The notes under the pieces: model-generated | What the model saw: the letters and a program-made list of their open reading frames with translations, nothing else | Database searches by the model: none | What the model was told of the DNA's origin: nothing | Made by a program: the position numbers and the translations under genes | Origin: Leucothrix pacifica | GTDB lineage: Bacteria; Pseudomonadota; Gammaproteobacteria; Thiotrichales; Thiotrichaceae | Assembly: GCF_003172875.1 (NCBI RefSeq) | Contig: NZ_QGKM01000013.1 | Location: forward strand, 62,001-126,000 | Length of the DNA: 64,000 nt | Reading direction: 5' to 3' | Shown here: positions 20,674 to 29,641 of the stretch, in pieces | How positions within the stretch are numbered: position 1 is the stretch's first letter | How the letters are laid out: each line of letters opens with the position of its first letter

Positions 20674-20823
20674 ATGTTTGAACACGCTGTAACAAAGACT
20701 TATGAAATGAAAGATGCCAGCCTGGAGTTGCTGATTATGCTTGCCGGCTCTTTCTTACTGGGCTGCCTGTTTTGCTGGGCACTTGGTTCTCGTAAACGCA
20801 AACGTAATCTGAAGGAGGTATAA
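20674..20823 (+). CDS. 49-residue single-helix membrane protein, paralogous to the N-terminus of the next gene
   Basis: A small open frame: ATG at 20674, TAA at 20821-20823, with GAGG seven bases upstream. The product has one helix (about 17-38) and a strongly basic tail, SRKRKRNLKEV, predicting the C-terminus in the cytoplasm. The helix reads LELLIMLAGSFLLGCLFCW; the next protein starts with LEILLMLLAAFILGWLFCW, so the two are clearly related or selected for the same membrane contact. The last codons (AAGGAGGTATAA) supply the ribosome-binding site for the downstream ATG at 20826, so translation is coupled. The function is not known; a helix-helix partner of the neighbouring proteins is the natural reading. 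Confidence 0.75.
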   Translation: MFEHAVTKTYEMKDASLELLIMLAGSFLLGCLFCWALGSRKRKRNLKEV

Positions 20824-20825
20824 GG

Positions 20826-22571
20826 ATGCCTGCAGACTACTCCTTACTAGATGCAACGCTAGAAATTTTGCTGATGCTGCTTGCCGCCTTTATCTTAGGC
20901 TGGCTATTTTGCTGGTTGATGAAAAAGCTTTTTGGCCGCAAGCAAAAAGACACAATTGAATACACCCACGATGCAAAGTCAGCCGACCTAAATCTACAGG
21001 TTACAGTTCCGGGGCAACGTACTGGCTTATCTGCCAGCAGTCGTGAGCGACTGTATGACCCTGAAGTTGGCATTCCAAGAGCTGATATTGATACGGATAT
21101 TGATGTAGACATCCCTACCATTAATGAGCCTAAGCTCGGTTCGGTTGATATCGACACACCAGATGTTGAGCTTCCTGATGTCAATATTGATACGCCACGC
21201 CCACGAATCGATATTCCTGACCTCAAGACCCCCGACGTCAGCCTGCCTGACCTCGATATAAAAGGAAAAGTAGATGCCGGGCTGGATGTTGGTAAAGGTG
21301 CTATTGGTAAAGGGCTAGGTGCAGCTGCAGCAGGTATCGGTGCTGTCGCTGTTGGTGCAGGCGCGCTAAAGGACAAAGCCGTGGATGCCGTTGGTGATAT
21401 TGAGCTGAAAAAGCCAGACATCGATTTACCAGACGTTTCAATGCCTACCCCTGACATTCATACACCAGACATCGACTTACCTGATGCTCCTGATACTGAC
21501 CTATCTGCAGATCTGGACCTGCCGCCAGATGTGAAGACTCCAAGCATTGATGCCGAGCTACCGGATTTGGACGTCCCCGATCTTACTGCTGATGTAGATC
21601 TTCCGGATATTGATGTACCTGACTTAGGGGCTGACGTAAGCCTGCCAGAGGTCGATCTGGATAGCTTAAAAGCAAAAATTGATCTACCAGATGTCGACTT
21701 ACCTGACTTAGATACTGATCTCAATATTTCAAAGCCATCAATTGATGTTGATATGCCTGACGTTGATTTACCAAGCATTGATACACCTGACCTTTCGGGT
21801 GCGGCTCAGGCTACCGTTGACAGCGGCAAAGGCCTTCTTGGAAAAGGTCTGGGAGCAGCAGCAGCGGGAATCGGAGCGGTGACAGCGGCAGGCGCAAGCC
21901 TCAAAGCCAAAGCTGCCGATAAAACGCAGGCAATGGGTGAAAGTCTGACTAGTCCTGACCTACCGAAGCGAAGAGACAACCCATCGGCTAGTGTTGATAA
22001 CCGCAAAGTCGATGCCTCAGAAACAGGTGATAATCTAACACGTATCTCAGGTATTGATGATTCCACGCAAGCGCTATTGAATAGCAAAGGAATAACCACC
22101 TATGAACAGCTTCGTACAACTGACCGTGGTACTCTCAAACGCTACCTCAGCGAGGCAAGCAACGACAAGCTAAGTGCGGTTGAACCTGCTAGCTGGCCAC
22201 ATCAGGCCAAACTCTGTGCTGACAAAAATTGGGTCAAACTTTCAGAGTATCAGTCATTCCTTGCTGGCAACACCAAAGATCTGACCGAGAAGCGCTCAAG
22301 TGCTTCCTTTGATGACCCCATAAAGGATGACCTGAAGAAGATTGAAGGCATTGGTCCGTTCTTTGAGAGCCTGTTAAACAAGGCTGGCATCACAACTTAC
22401 GAACAGCTGAAAAACAGCAGCAGAGATTCTCTTAAAGAAATTATCGATGCAGCTGGGCCAGACTATCGTATGCATGAACCTGAGACTTGGCCATATCAGG
22501 CCGGACTTGCTGATAGCGGAGACTGGAAGAAACTTCAGGACTATATTCAGTTCATGACTGGTCGCAGTTAG
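20826..22571 (+). CDS. Membrane-anchored repeat protein with two H3TH (FEN1-like, COG3743-type) domains
   Basis: A 581-residue protein of unusual build. Residues 12-32 form one helix followed by KKLFGRKQK, so by the positive-inside rule the long C-terminal part is cytoplasmic. Residues 87-147 and 191-323 are runs of a short acidic repeat, roughly (I/V)D-x-PD with variants DIDLPD, DVDLPD and DLDVPD. Each run is followed by a nearly identical Gly/Ala-rich segment (156-174 and 334-352, sharing GKGLGAAAAGIGAV). Residues 402-481 and 501-579 are two copies of an 80-residue domain: the second begins DDLKKIEGIGPFFESLLNKA, contains GITTYEQL and ends WPYQAGLADSGDW. This matches the helix-hairpin-helix module annotated as a predicted flap-endonuclease-1-like 5' nuclease (COG3743). 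Nuclease activity is doubtful because no acidic catalytic cluster is seen; DNA or protein binding is likelier. Confidence 0.78.
   Translation: MPADYSLLDATLEILLMLLAAFILGWLFCWLMKKLFGRKQKDTIEYTHDAKSADLNLQVTVPGQRTGLSASSRERLYDPEVGIPRADIDTDIDVDIPTINEPKLGSVDIDTPDVELPDVNIDTPRPRIDIPDLKTPDVSLPDLDIKGKVDAGLDVGKGAIGKGLGAAAAGIGAVAVGAGALKDKAVDAVGDIELKKPDIDLPDVSMPTPDIHTPDIDLPDAPDTDLSADLDLPPDVKTPSIDAELPDLDVPDLTADVDLPDIDVPDLGADVSLPEVDLDSLKAKIDLPDVDLPDLDTDLNISKPSIDVDMPDVDLPSIDTPDLSGAAQATVDSGKGLLGKGLGAAAAGIGAVTAAGASLKAKAADKTQAMGESLTSPDLPKRRDNPSASVDNRKVDASETGDNLTRISGIDDSTQALLNSKGITTYEQLRTTDRGTLKRYLSEASNDKLSAVEPASWPHQAKLCADKNWVKLSEYQSFLAGNTKDLTEKRSSASFDDPIKDDLKKIEGIGPFFESLLNKAGITTYEQLKNSSRDSLKEIIDAAGPDYRMHEPETWPYQAGLADSGDWKKLQDYIQFMTGRS
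21291..21881 (+). repeat. Duplicated Gly/Ala segment and acidic LPD-type repeats inside the H3TH protein gene
   Basis: Two DNA segments (21291-21347 and 21825-21881) encode nearly the same 19-residue Gly/Ala stretch; 18 residues or so are shared, differing mainly as GAIGKG versus GLLGKG. Between them lies the longer run of the 6-8 residue acidic repeat. Codon use differs between copies (GGTAAAGGGCTAGGTGC versus GGAAAAGGTCTGGGAGC), so the repeat is old and kept at protein level, not a fresh DNA duplication. Confidence 0.8.
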
Positions 22572-22594
22572 ACCGACGATCTCAACGCTATAAG

Positions 22595-22619
22595 AGCCTC
22601 CCTGACCGGAGGCTTTTTT
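22595..22619 (+). terminator. Intrinsic terminator after the OmpA/H3TH trio
   Basis: GCCTCC-CTGACC-GGAGGC hairpin, extended by one A-T pair, followed by six T residues, 24 bases past the stop of the H3TH protein gene. A standard Rho-independent terminator; it closes the three-gene unit. Confidence 0.9.
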
Positions 22620-22768
22620 ATTAGCCAAACTTCTGTTTTTAAAGCAATAATCCGACGAACTGCAAGAGCAGGTGCTTAACTTATTGTCAGACCATGCTAA
22701 TATTAGATTGATCAACAACAGTCATAAAAATAATGTTGACAACAAACATAATAAAGCAAGGTACCGAC

Positions 22769-23236
22769 ATGAAGAAATTCATCCTCCCCCTATTTCTGGT
22801 GTTATTGGGCACCCAAGTATCACACGCTGATATCTATAAATGGACTGATAAAGACGGCAAAGTCCACTACTCAGCAACTCCCCCTAAAGAACCCCAAAAA
22901 AATGTAGAAGACATTGAAGATGAAATCAAAGCTAATATAGGTAAAGTACAGCCCTCAACTTCTTATCAGGCACCTGCAGCGACTACTGAGAAAGCAGAAG
23001 AAAACGCTTCAAAAAAGCCCTCTGAGCAAAAAAATAAGGATCGTTATAAAGGCGACCGCTCACCAGCCAGAGTCGCTTATTGCAATAATTTGAAAAATAA
23101 TATCCATACAATGGAAAACAATAAAAACGCCAAGCTAGTCAAGGAAGGTGAGTCTAAACCTTTGACTAGTGAACAAGTCGAGTCCCAACTCAAGAAAGAC
23201 AAAGCCAGTTTAGCTAAAAACTGCATCGGGATTTAA
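22769..23236 (+). CDS. DUF4124 domain-containing exported protein
   Basis: A 155-residue protein from ATG 22769; the open frame extends 12 codons upstream without signal-peptide character. MKKFILPLFLVLLGTQVSHA is a signal peptide with cleavage after SHA (20). The mature protein starts DIYKWTDKDGKVHYSATPP, which is the DUF4124 signature (Y+W.D..G..hYsd.PP) of gammaproteobacterial periplasmic proteins with unknown role. The rest is Lys/Glu-rich and probably flexible, with a C-terminal segment (YCNNLKNNIHTMENNKNAKL) predicted helical and a cysteine pair that could form a disulfide (YCNN and KNCIGI). Confidence 0.85.
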   Translation: MKKFILPLFLVLLGTQVSHADIYKWTDKDGKVHYSATPPKEPQKNVEDIEDEIKANIGKVQPSTSYQAPAATTEKAEENASKKPSEQKNKDRYKGDRSPARVAYCNNLKNNIHTMENNKNAKLVKEGESKPLTSEQVESQLKKDKASLAKNCIGI

Positions 23237-23246
23237 TTGACTAAGA

Positions 23247-23289
23247 CACCACATCACTAATACGGCGCAACCTACTTAGTGATGTGGTG
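23247..23289. terminator. Long perfect hairpin without U-tract after the DUF4124 gene
   Basis: A perfect 14-bp inverted repeat (CACCACATCACTAA/TTAGTGATGTGGTG) around a 15-base loop, 11 bases past the DUF4124 stop. Only CACTCCTTTC follows, so there is no proper U-tract. It may end transcription inefficiently, protect the 3' end or block RNA decay. One of five such hairpins in the window. Confidence 0.6.
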
Positions 23290-23424
23290 CACTCCTTTCA
23301 TATATGATTATTACAATCCACCCCCTCATTTGATTGTGTTCGCCATACTTCCCAACGCTTTCTGATTAGTTGATTTAGCAGTATACTGTTCTGCCAAATC
23401 AACTTCAGAAGCCTGCGGACATTT

Positions 23425-25131
23425 ATGAGAGTTTCCCAATTTCCTATTTCTACCCTACGTGATACACCTGCCGATGCTGAAGTCATCAGTCATCAGCTAA
23501 TGCTCAAAGCAGGCATGATAAAACGCCTAGCGTCAGGTCTCTACACGTGGGGCCCGCTAGGCCTTAGAGTGCTTAGAAAAGTTGAGAACATCGTTCGTGA
23601 AGAAATGAACCGCTCCGGCGCGATTGAAGTGCTCATGCCATCTATCCAACCAGCAGAGCTTTGGAAAGAGTCCGAGCGATGGGAAGAGTATGGCCCTGAG
23701 TTATTGCGCATCAAAGATCGAGGTGATCGTGAGTTTTGCTATGGCCCGACACATGAAGAAGTCATCACAGACTACATTCGTAATGAGATAAATAGCTACA
23801 AACAGCTACCGGTTAATTATTACCAGATTCAAACCAAATTCCGCGATGAAATCCGTCCTCGATTCGGCGTAATGCGTTCGCGTGAATTCTTGATGAAAGA
23901 TGCCTATTCTTTCCATACTACTAGCGAGTCACTTCAGGAGACTTATGATGTGATGTATGAGACTTACCAACGCATTTTCACACGCTTAGGGTTAAACTTC
24001 CGTCCGGTACAGGCGGACAACGGCTCTATTGGTGGCAATGGCTCACATGAGTTTCACGTATTGGCTGACTCTGGTGAAGATGATATCGCATTTTCAAACA
24101 GCAGCGACTACGCCGCCAACATAGAAAAAGCACCCACAAAACCAAGTACGCTTGAGCGCCCCGCTCCTACGGAAGAAATGGTGAGCTTTGAGACGCCCGG
24201 CTTAAAAACGATCGATGCGCTAGCAGAGGCAATGAATATACCCGCAACGCAGCAGGTAAAAATCCTCTTAGTTGAAGGTGAGGATGATTCTACGGTCGCA
24301 TTGTTACTGCGTGGTGATCACAATCTGAATGAAATCAAAGCTGAAAAGATCGACGGCATCACGGCACCACTAACCTTTGCCACTGAAGAAACCATCATCA
24401 GGCTAACTGGCAGTAAGCCGGGATCACTTGGACCTGTGGGCCTTAACCTTCGCGTGATCGCAGATTATGCTGTCGCGCCACTATCTGACTTCGTTTGTGG
24501 CGCAAACAAAGAAGGATACCACCTTAAAGGTGTAAACTGGGTTCGTGATCTCCCTGAGCCTGAGTTTATGGATATCCGAAATATCGTTGCGGGTGACCCA
24601 AGTCCTGACGGTGAAGGCGAAATAGAAATTCGCAGAGGAATTGAAGTTGGTCATATATTCCAGCTTGGTACAAAGTACTCTGACAAAATGGGCGCTAAAG
24701 TACTCAATGAAAATGGCAAAAGCCAACTCATGACTATGGGTTGCTACGGTATCGGAGTATCACGTGTCGTCGCATCATGCATCGAGCAGAATAATGACGA
24801 TAAAGGAATCATCTGGCCAATAGCAATGGCTCCATTCCAGATCGCACTCGCTCCGTTGAACTACCACAAATCAGATGACGTTAAATCGACTGCTGATCAG
24901 CTGTATACGGATTTGACTGAGGCTGGCTATGATGTACTTCTTGATGATAGAAATATACGCCCCGGCGCAATGTTTGCTGATATGGAACTAATTGGAATAC
25001 CACACAGAGTAGTCATATCTGACAGAGGCCTTAAAAACCAGCAGCTGGAGTATAAATCAAGAGCCGCTGAAGAGGCTGAGACCATCGAACTGAAGAATGT
25101 AATTCAGACAATCACTGAAAAGCTTAGCTAA
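23425..25131 (+). CDS. proS: Prolyl-tRNA synthetase
   Basis: Class II aminoacyl-tRNA synthetase charging tRNA-Pro. The 568-residue protein is of the bacterial type: N-terminal catalytic core beginning [20 protein letters not shown] with motif 2 around [21 protein letters not shown] (split at FGVMRS), an inserted YbaK-like editing domain (about 225-400, containing the [14 protein letters not shown] segment) that clears alanyl-tRNA-Pro, motif 3 in [12 protein letters not shown], and a C-terminal anticodon-binding domain ([20 protein letters not shown], kept short here). Monocistronic between two hairpins. Confidence 0.97.
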   Translation: MRVSQFPISTLRDTPADAEVISHQLMLKAGMIKRLASGLYTWGPLGLRVLRKVENIVREEMNRSGAIEVLMPSIQPAELWKESERWEEYGPELLRIKDRGDREFCYGPTHEEVITDYIRNEINSYKQLPVNYYQIQTKFRDEIRPRFGVMRSREFLMKDAYSFHTTSESLQETYDVMYETYQRIFTRLGLNFRPVQADNGSIGGNGSHEFHVLADSGEDDIAFSNSSDYAANIEKAPTKPSTLERPAPTEEMVSFETPGLKTIDALAEAMNIPATQQVKILLVEGEDDSTVALLLRGDHNLNEIKAEKIDGITAPLTFATEETIIRLTGSKPGSLGPVGLNLRVIADYAVAPLSDFVCGANKEGYHLKGVNWVRDLPEPEFMDIRNIVAGDPSPDGEGEIEIRRGIEVGHIFQLGTKYSDKMGAKVLNENGKSQLMTMGCYGIGVSRVVASCIEQNNDDKGIIWPIAMAPFQIALAPLNYHKSDDVKSTADQLYTDLTEAGYDVLLDDRNIRPGAMFADMELIGIPHRVVISDRGLKNQQLEYKSRAAEEAETIELKNVIQTITEKLS

Positions 25132-25140
25132 ACACTCTAC

Positions 25141-25171
25141 AACCCACCTCACTAACGTTGTGAGGTGGGTT
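25141..25171. terminator. Hairpin after proS, weak U-tract
   Basis: A perfect 12-bp stem (AACCCACCTCAC/GTGAGGTGGGTT) with a 7-base loop, 10 bases past the proS stop, followed by only TAGAC after the stem's last Ts. It probably acts as the proS terminator despite the poor U-tract. Confidence 0.7.
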
Positions 25172-25208
25172 TAGACTGACACTTCTCTGATATCTGCAGC
25201 GCACTTAA

Positions 25209-26264
25209 TTATTCAAAAAAGTCACTTATCCGTCCCTTGAGCACTGAAAAGTAATCCGACTCTCCAGTCGGCTCATTCTCCGTCTCAGCACCGCCTCCCA
25301 AATCAGTTACAGACTTTGCCAACGCAAGTACCACTCGTGCTACTTGCGCATAGTTTAACACCACACTTTCAGGCATGTAGCCATCTGACACCCGTAAGCT
25401 CAACATATCGCTGACCTGAACTGCCGGGTAATCATTCAACCAATAGTTAACATGGTCAGATCCCGTTACTAATGGGAAGTTTTCCGGCGCGCTGAATGAC
25501 TCTACCGGCAAACCTAAAATACTAGCAAAGCTACCCTTAACAGATCGGGTAGTTGTGAAATCCTGAAAGCGACTCGATAACGCAATAAAATTCCCCTGAT
25601 CAGGATACAACATATTCATAAAGGAAAATGGATAACGCTGAGAATTCTCCTTCTCTGTAAAATAACCAACGCTTTTTAAAGAAATCATTAACTTTACAGG
25701 TATGTTTGCATCTCGTAGCAACTTTGCATGATGGTAACTTCCCATCTCGAGAGTACCGTTAGCGGCTACACCTGCTGAAGCATAGGCAACGAATTCAACG
25801 GATATAGGAAGCTCTTGATCTATTGCCGATAACAAACGGGCTGCTTCTAAGAATGCGGCTACACCGCTGGGATTCCAGTATTTTCGGGTTGAATCGGTCG
25901 GCGGTAAATACTGCACACCAATCACCACTCTTTCACTCGTTCTGGGACCAAGCCTCAGTCGAACATTGGTATGGCGACCACCCATTGTTGTATAGCCTTG
26001 CTGACTTGGCTTGCCGAGACGGGAAAAGTAATTGAATATGTAATTATCTGCAGAAAGTGCTTCGCTAGCCAATTCCCGGGATGTATTGATGTGAATCAGA
26101 TTAGTGACGTGATTTTGTAAGTTTGACTGATTGACCTGTGGAGGGTCATTTACAGCCTTTACAGGTAATAGCAATGGCTGAGTAATTAAAAACCACAGTA
26201 CTGCACACACGACGACTATAGCTATTAACCAATCAAGAGTTCGGGCAATAAACCTGCTCAACAT
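25209..26264 (-). CDS. M28-type peptidase-like membrane protein, catalytic residues lost
   Basis: A 351-residue protein with one N-terminal helix (about 10-35) and a periplasmic domain whose fold signature is that of M28 zinc aminopeptidases: RLGPRTSERVVIGVQYL, NPSGVAAFLEAARLL, ELPISVEFVAYASAG and SDHVNYWLNDYPAVQVSD. Aligned with active M28 enzymes, five of the six key positions are replaced: the GxHxD ligand pair is Gln118/Leu120, the bridging Asp before xxSG is Trp130, the EE pair after the third strand is Ala164/Gly165, and the Asp of the LDMVG strand is Lys197. Only His271 remains. It is therefore predicted to be a non-enzymatic relative, perhaps a binding or scaffold protein. The C-terminal 50 residues are polar. 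Monocistronic by appearance. Confidence 0.72.
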   Translation of the reverse strand: MLSRFIARTLDWLIAIVVVCAVLWFLITQPLLLPVKAVNDPPQVNQSNLQNHVTNLIHINTSRELASEALSADNYIFNYFSRLGKPSQQGYTTMGGRHTNVRLRLGPRTSERVVIGVQYLPPTDSTRKYWNPSGVAAFLEAARLLSAIDQELPISVEFVAYASAGVAANGTLEMGSYHHAKLLRDANIPVKLMISLKSVGYFTEKENSQRYPFSFMNMLYPDQGNFIALSSRFQDFTTTRSVKGSFASILGLPVESFSAPENFPLVTGSDHVNYWLNDYPAVQVSDMLSLRVSDGYMPESVVLNYAQVARVVLALAKSVTDLGGGAETENEPTGESDYFSVLKGRISDFFE

Positions 26265-26384
26265 AGGGCTAAAATCCTTATCAAATTACCTTACCAGAAT
26301 TAGAATGCCCCTAAATCACTAATCCAAGTACTACATTTATCAAAGCCCGGCACTATTGTAGATTATTATGATGAGACTTCCATA

Positions 26385-26410
26385 AAAAAACCGGCAAAAG
26401 CCGGCTTTTT
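26385..26410 (-). terminator. Intrinsic terminator after rpsT (bidirectional)
   Basis: CCGGC-AAAA-GCCGG stem flanked by A-runs on one side and T-runs on the other, so the stem extends into A-U pairs. On the minus strand seven U residues follow. It closes rpsT and could also act on plus-strand transcription. Confidence 0.9.
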
Positions 26411-26427
26411 TAAAATCGCGATGCTAA

Positions 26428-26688
26428 TTAAAGCGCGCGAATACGAGAGTTCAAACGGCTCTTATGACGAGCGGCTTTATTCTTGTGGATTAATCCTTTC
26501 GTAACACCTGCATCGATTGCAGGTACAGCAGCAGTGTATGCTTCAGTTGCTGTCTCTTTGTCGCCAGCTTCAATTGCTGTAACAACACGCTTGATCAACG
26601 TGCGCATACCAGTTGTGTAGTGCTTTTTATGAACACGACGCTCTTCTGACAAACGTACACGCTTCTTTGCTGATTTGATATTAGGCAA
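26428..26688 (-). CDS. rpsT: 30S ribosomal protein S20
   Basis: Primary 16S rRNA-binding protein of the small subunit. The 86-residue, Lys/Arg-rich helical protein begins MPNIKSAKKRVRLSEERRVH and ends AARHKSRLNSRIRAL, both typical. Family members are 86-90 residues. Monocistronic, followed closely by an intrinsic terminator. E. coli S20 represses its own translation; whether that holds here cannot be read from the sequence. Confidence 0.97.
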   Translation of the reverse strand: MPNIKSAKKRVRLSEERRVHKKHYTTGMRTLIKRVVTAIEAGDKETATEAYTAAVPAIDAGVTKGLIHKNKAARHKSRLNSRIRAL

Positions 26689-26793
26689 AACTATTCTCCC
26701 GTCCGGGCGTCAAAATTTAAGACGCGTATTGTGCCGGATCTAACAACTATCGGCAAGATGAATTTTCATCTTTTTTAGGCTTAACAATGAAAA

Positions 26794-26826
26794 CACCGAT
26801 AGCACTATGAATCGTGACTATCGGTG
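26794..26826 (-). terminator. Terminator after groEL
   Basis: A 9-bp stem (CACCGATAG/CTATCGGTG), with an extra inner CAC/GTG pairing, followed on the minus strand by TTTTC. It lies 60 bases past the groEL stop and separates groESL from rpsT. Confidence 0.75.
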
Positions 26827-26886
26827 CTTTGCAGACTTAACAGTAAACACGTGCTAAATCTTTTGGCTCAACGGTGTTGAGGGCAA

Positions 26887-28554
<1,668 letters not shown>

Positions 28555-28602
28555 TCAATTCTTTCTAAATGTCATTGCCACAGATTGGCAACAGTCAATT
28601 AT

Positions 28603-28893
28603 TTATGCTTCAACGACAGCCAGGATATCGTCTTCTTTCATCATCAGCAGCTCTTCACCATCAACTTTGATAGTCGTACCAGCGTACTGACCGAAAAGAA
28701 CCTGATCACCAACTTTTACATCCATCGCGCGCACATCACCAGAATCAGTGATCTTGCCATTACCAGCAGCAATAACCTCACCGCGATTCGGCTTTTCAGT
28801 GGCGCTATCCGGGATGATGATCCCGCTTGCAGTAGTACGCTCTTCTTCAGTGCGGCGAACTACGACGCGATCATGCAAAGGACGAATATTCAT
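28603..28893 (-). CDS. groES: Co-chaperonin GroES (Hsp10)
   Basis: Heptameric lid of the GroEL chamber. The 96-residue protein begins [20 protein letters not shown], contains the mobile loop ([20 protein letters not shown], about 20-38) and ends [19 protein letters not shown]. It is the first gene of the groES-groEL operon and lies downstream of fxsA, as in E. coli, but with its own heat-shock promoter and CIRCE operator. Confidence 0.98.
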   Translation of the reverse strand: MNIRPLHDRVVVRRTEEERTTASGIIIPDSATEKPNRGEVIAAGNGKITDSGDVRAMDVKVGDQVLFGQYAGTTIKVDGEELLMMKEDDILAVVEA

Positions 28894-28944
28894 GTTCTCA
28901 CTCCATACATATTTTAAGGGTTGTAACGTTAAATTGCCCTGCGA

Positions 28945-28971
28945 TTAGCACTCTGGGCTTGTGACTGCTAA
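28945..28971 (-). promoter_or_regulatory. CIRCE operator (HrcA-binding site) upstream of groES
   Basis: The plus strand reads TTAGCACTC, nine bases, GACTGCTAA. The CIRCE consensus is TTAGCACTC-N9-GAGTGCTAA, so there is a single mismatch and the spacer is exact. It overlaps the -10/start side of the heat-shock-like promoter and lies 52 bases before groES. An HrcA repressor is therefore expected in this genome; hrcA is not in the window. Confidence 0.93.
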
Positions 28972-29000
28972 TAATAGGGACGGCACAATAGCAGTTCAAG
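28971..29000 (-). promoter_or_regulatory. Sigma-32-like promoter of groES-groEL
   Basis: Minus strand: CTTGAA (29000-28995), 15 bases, CCCTATTA. This resembles the sigma-32 consensus CTTGAAA-N11-16-CCCCATNT. Together with the overlapping CIRCE it suggests combined sigma-32 activation and HrcA repression. The -10 match is partial. Confidence 0.6.
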
Positions 29001-29061
29001 GGACAATATTTAAAAAAATATAAATTTATATCTCAGAAAGACTTTTCTGAGCAGGAGGGCA

Positions 29062-29535
29062 TTACTTGTTACCGATGTGCTTGTCCGGCTTTTGACTGTA
29101 CTCACCTTCGATGATGTCCTCTTCGGTCACGACAGAAGCACGAAAACCAGAGGCACCGCCCATACCAGAGGCCTTGATCACGGATCGACTAATGAGCTGA
29201 TCAACCAGAAAACGACGTGTAAAAGGCACTAAACACATAAAACCCATTGCATCGGTAAAGAAACCGGGGGTCATTAACAAGGCACCACCGATCAACAACA
29301 ACACGCCCTCGATCATTTCACGCGCAGGCACGACGCCAGTAGACATATTTTTTTGAAAACGCGCTAGCGTAGAAAGCCCTTGCTGCCTCAATAAATAAGC
29401 ACCAATAACAGCCGTCGCGACAACCAGAAGGATTGTTGGTAGCGCACCGATCACAGTGCCGACCTGAATTAACAGATATATCTCGATGATCGGAACAACC
29501 AAAAACAGAAAAGCAAAAATGGGAAATGTGCGCAC
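29062..29535 (-). CDS. fxsA: FxsA family membrane protein
   Basis: A 157-residue inner-membrane protein of the FxsA family; in E. coli its overproduction relieves F-factor exclusion of phage T7, but the normal role is unclear. Helices at about 1-22 (IFAFLFLVVPIIEIYLLIQVG), 27-50 and 75-100 are visible, with the family-typical EIYLLIQVG near the start and LLLIGGALLMTPGFFTDAMG in the third segment. The hydrophilic C-terminal 45 residues are cytoplasmic by the positive charges. The gene lies upstream of groES in the same orientation, as in E. coli. Confidence 0.93.
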   Translation of the reverse strand: MRTFPIFAFLFLVVPIIEIYLLIQVGTVIGALPTILLVVATAVIGAYLLRQQGLSTLARFQKNMSTGVVPAREMIEGVLLLIGGALLMTPGFFTDAMGFMCLVPFTRRFLVDQLISRSVIKASGMGGASGFRASVVTEEDIIEGEYSQKPDKHIGNK

Positions 29536-29641
29536 AGTGCACCTTAAATCATATGAATATTAATTCGATAATGTATACGATTCTGCAAATTTCAAGAGCA
29601 CTGTAGCATATCCAAATGAATAACGACTCTCCTACCTGAAT

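Noticed and set aside
20633-20692. A 19-codon frame overlapping the start of the 49-residue gene as a leader peptide
   Set aside because: No ribosome-binding site and no attenuator-like hairpin follows; chance occurrence is likely.
21084-21794. Short regularly spaced repeats that could suggest a CRISPR or tandem DNA repeat
   Set aside because: The repeats are in frame, vary in codons and spacing and encode LPD-type protein units; they are protein repeats, not a CRISPR array.
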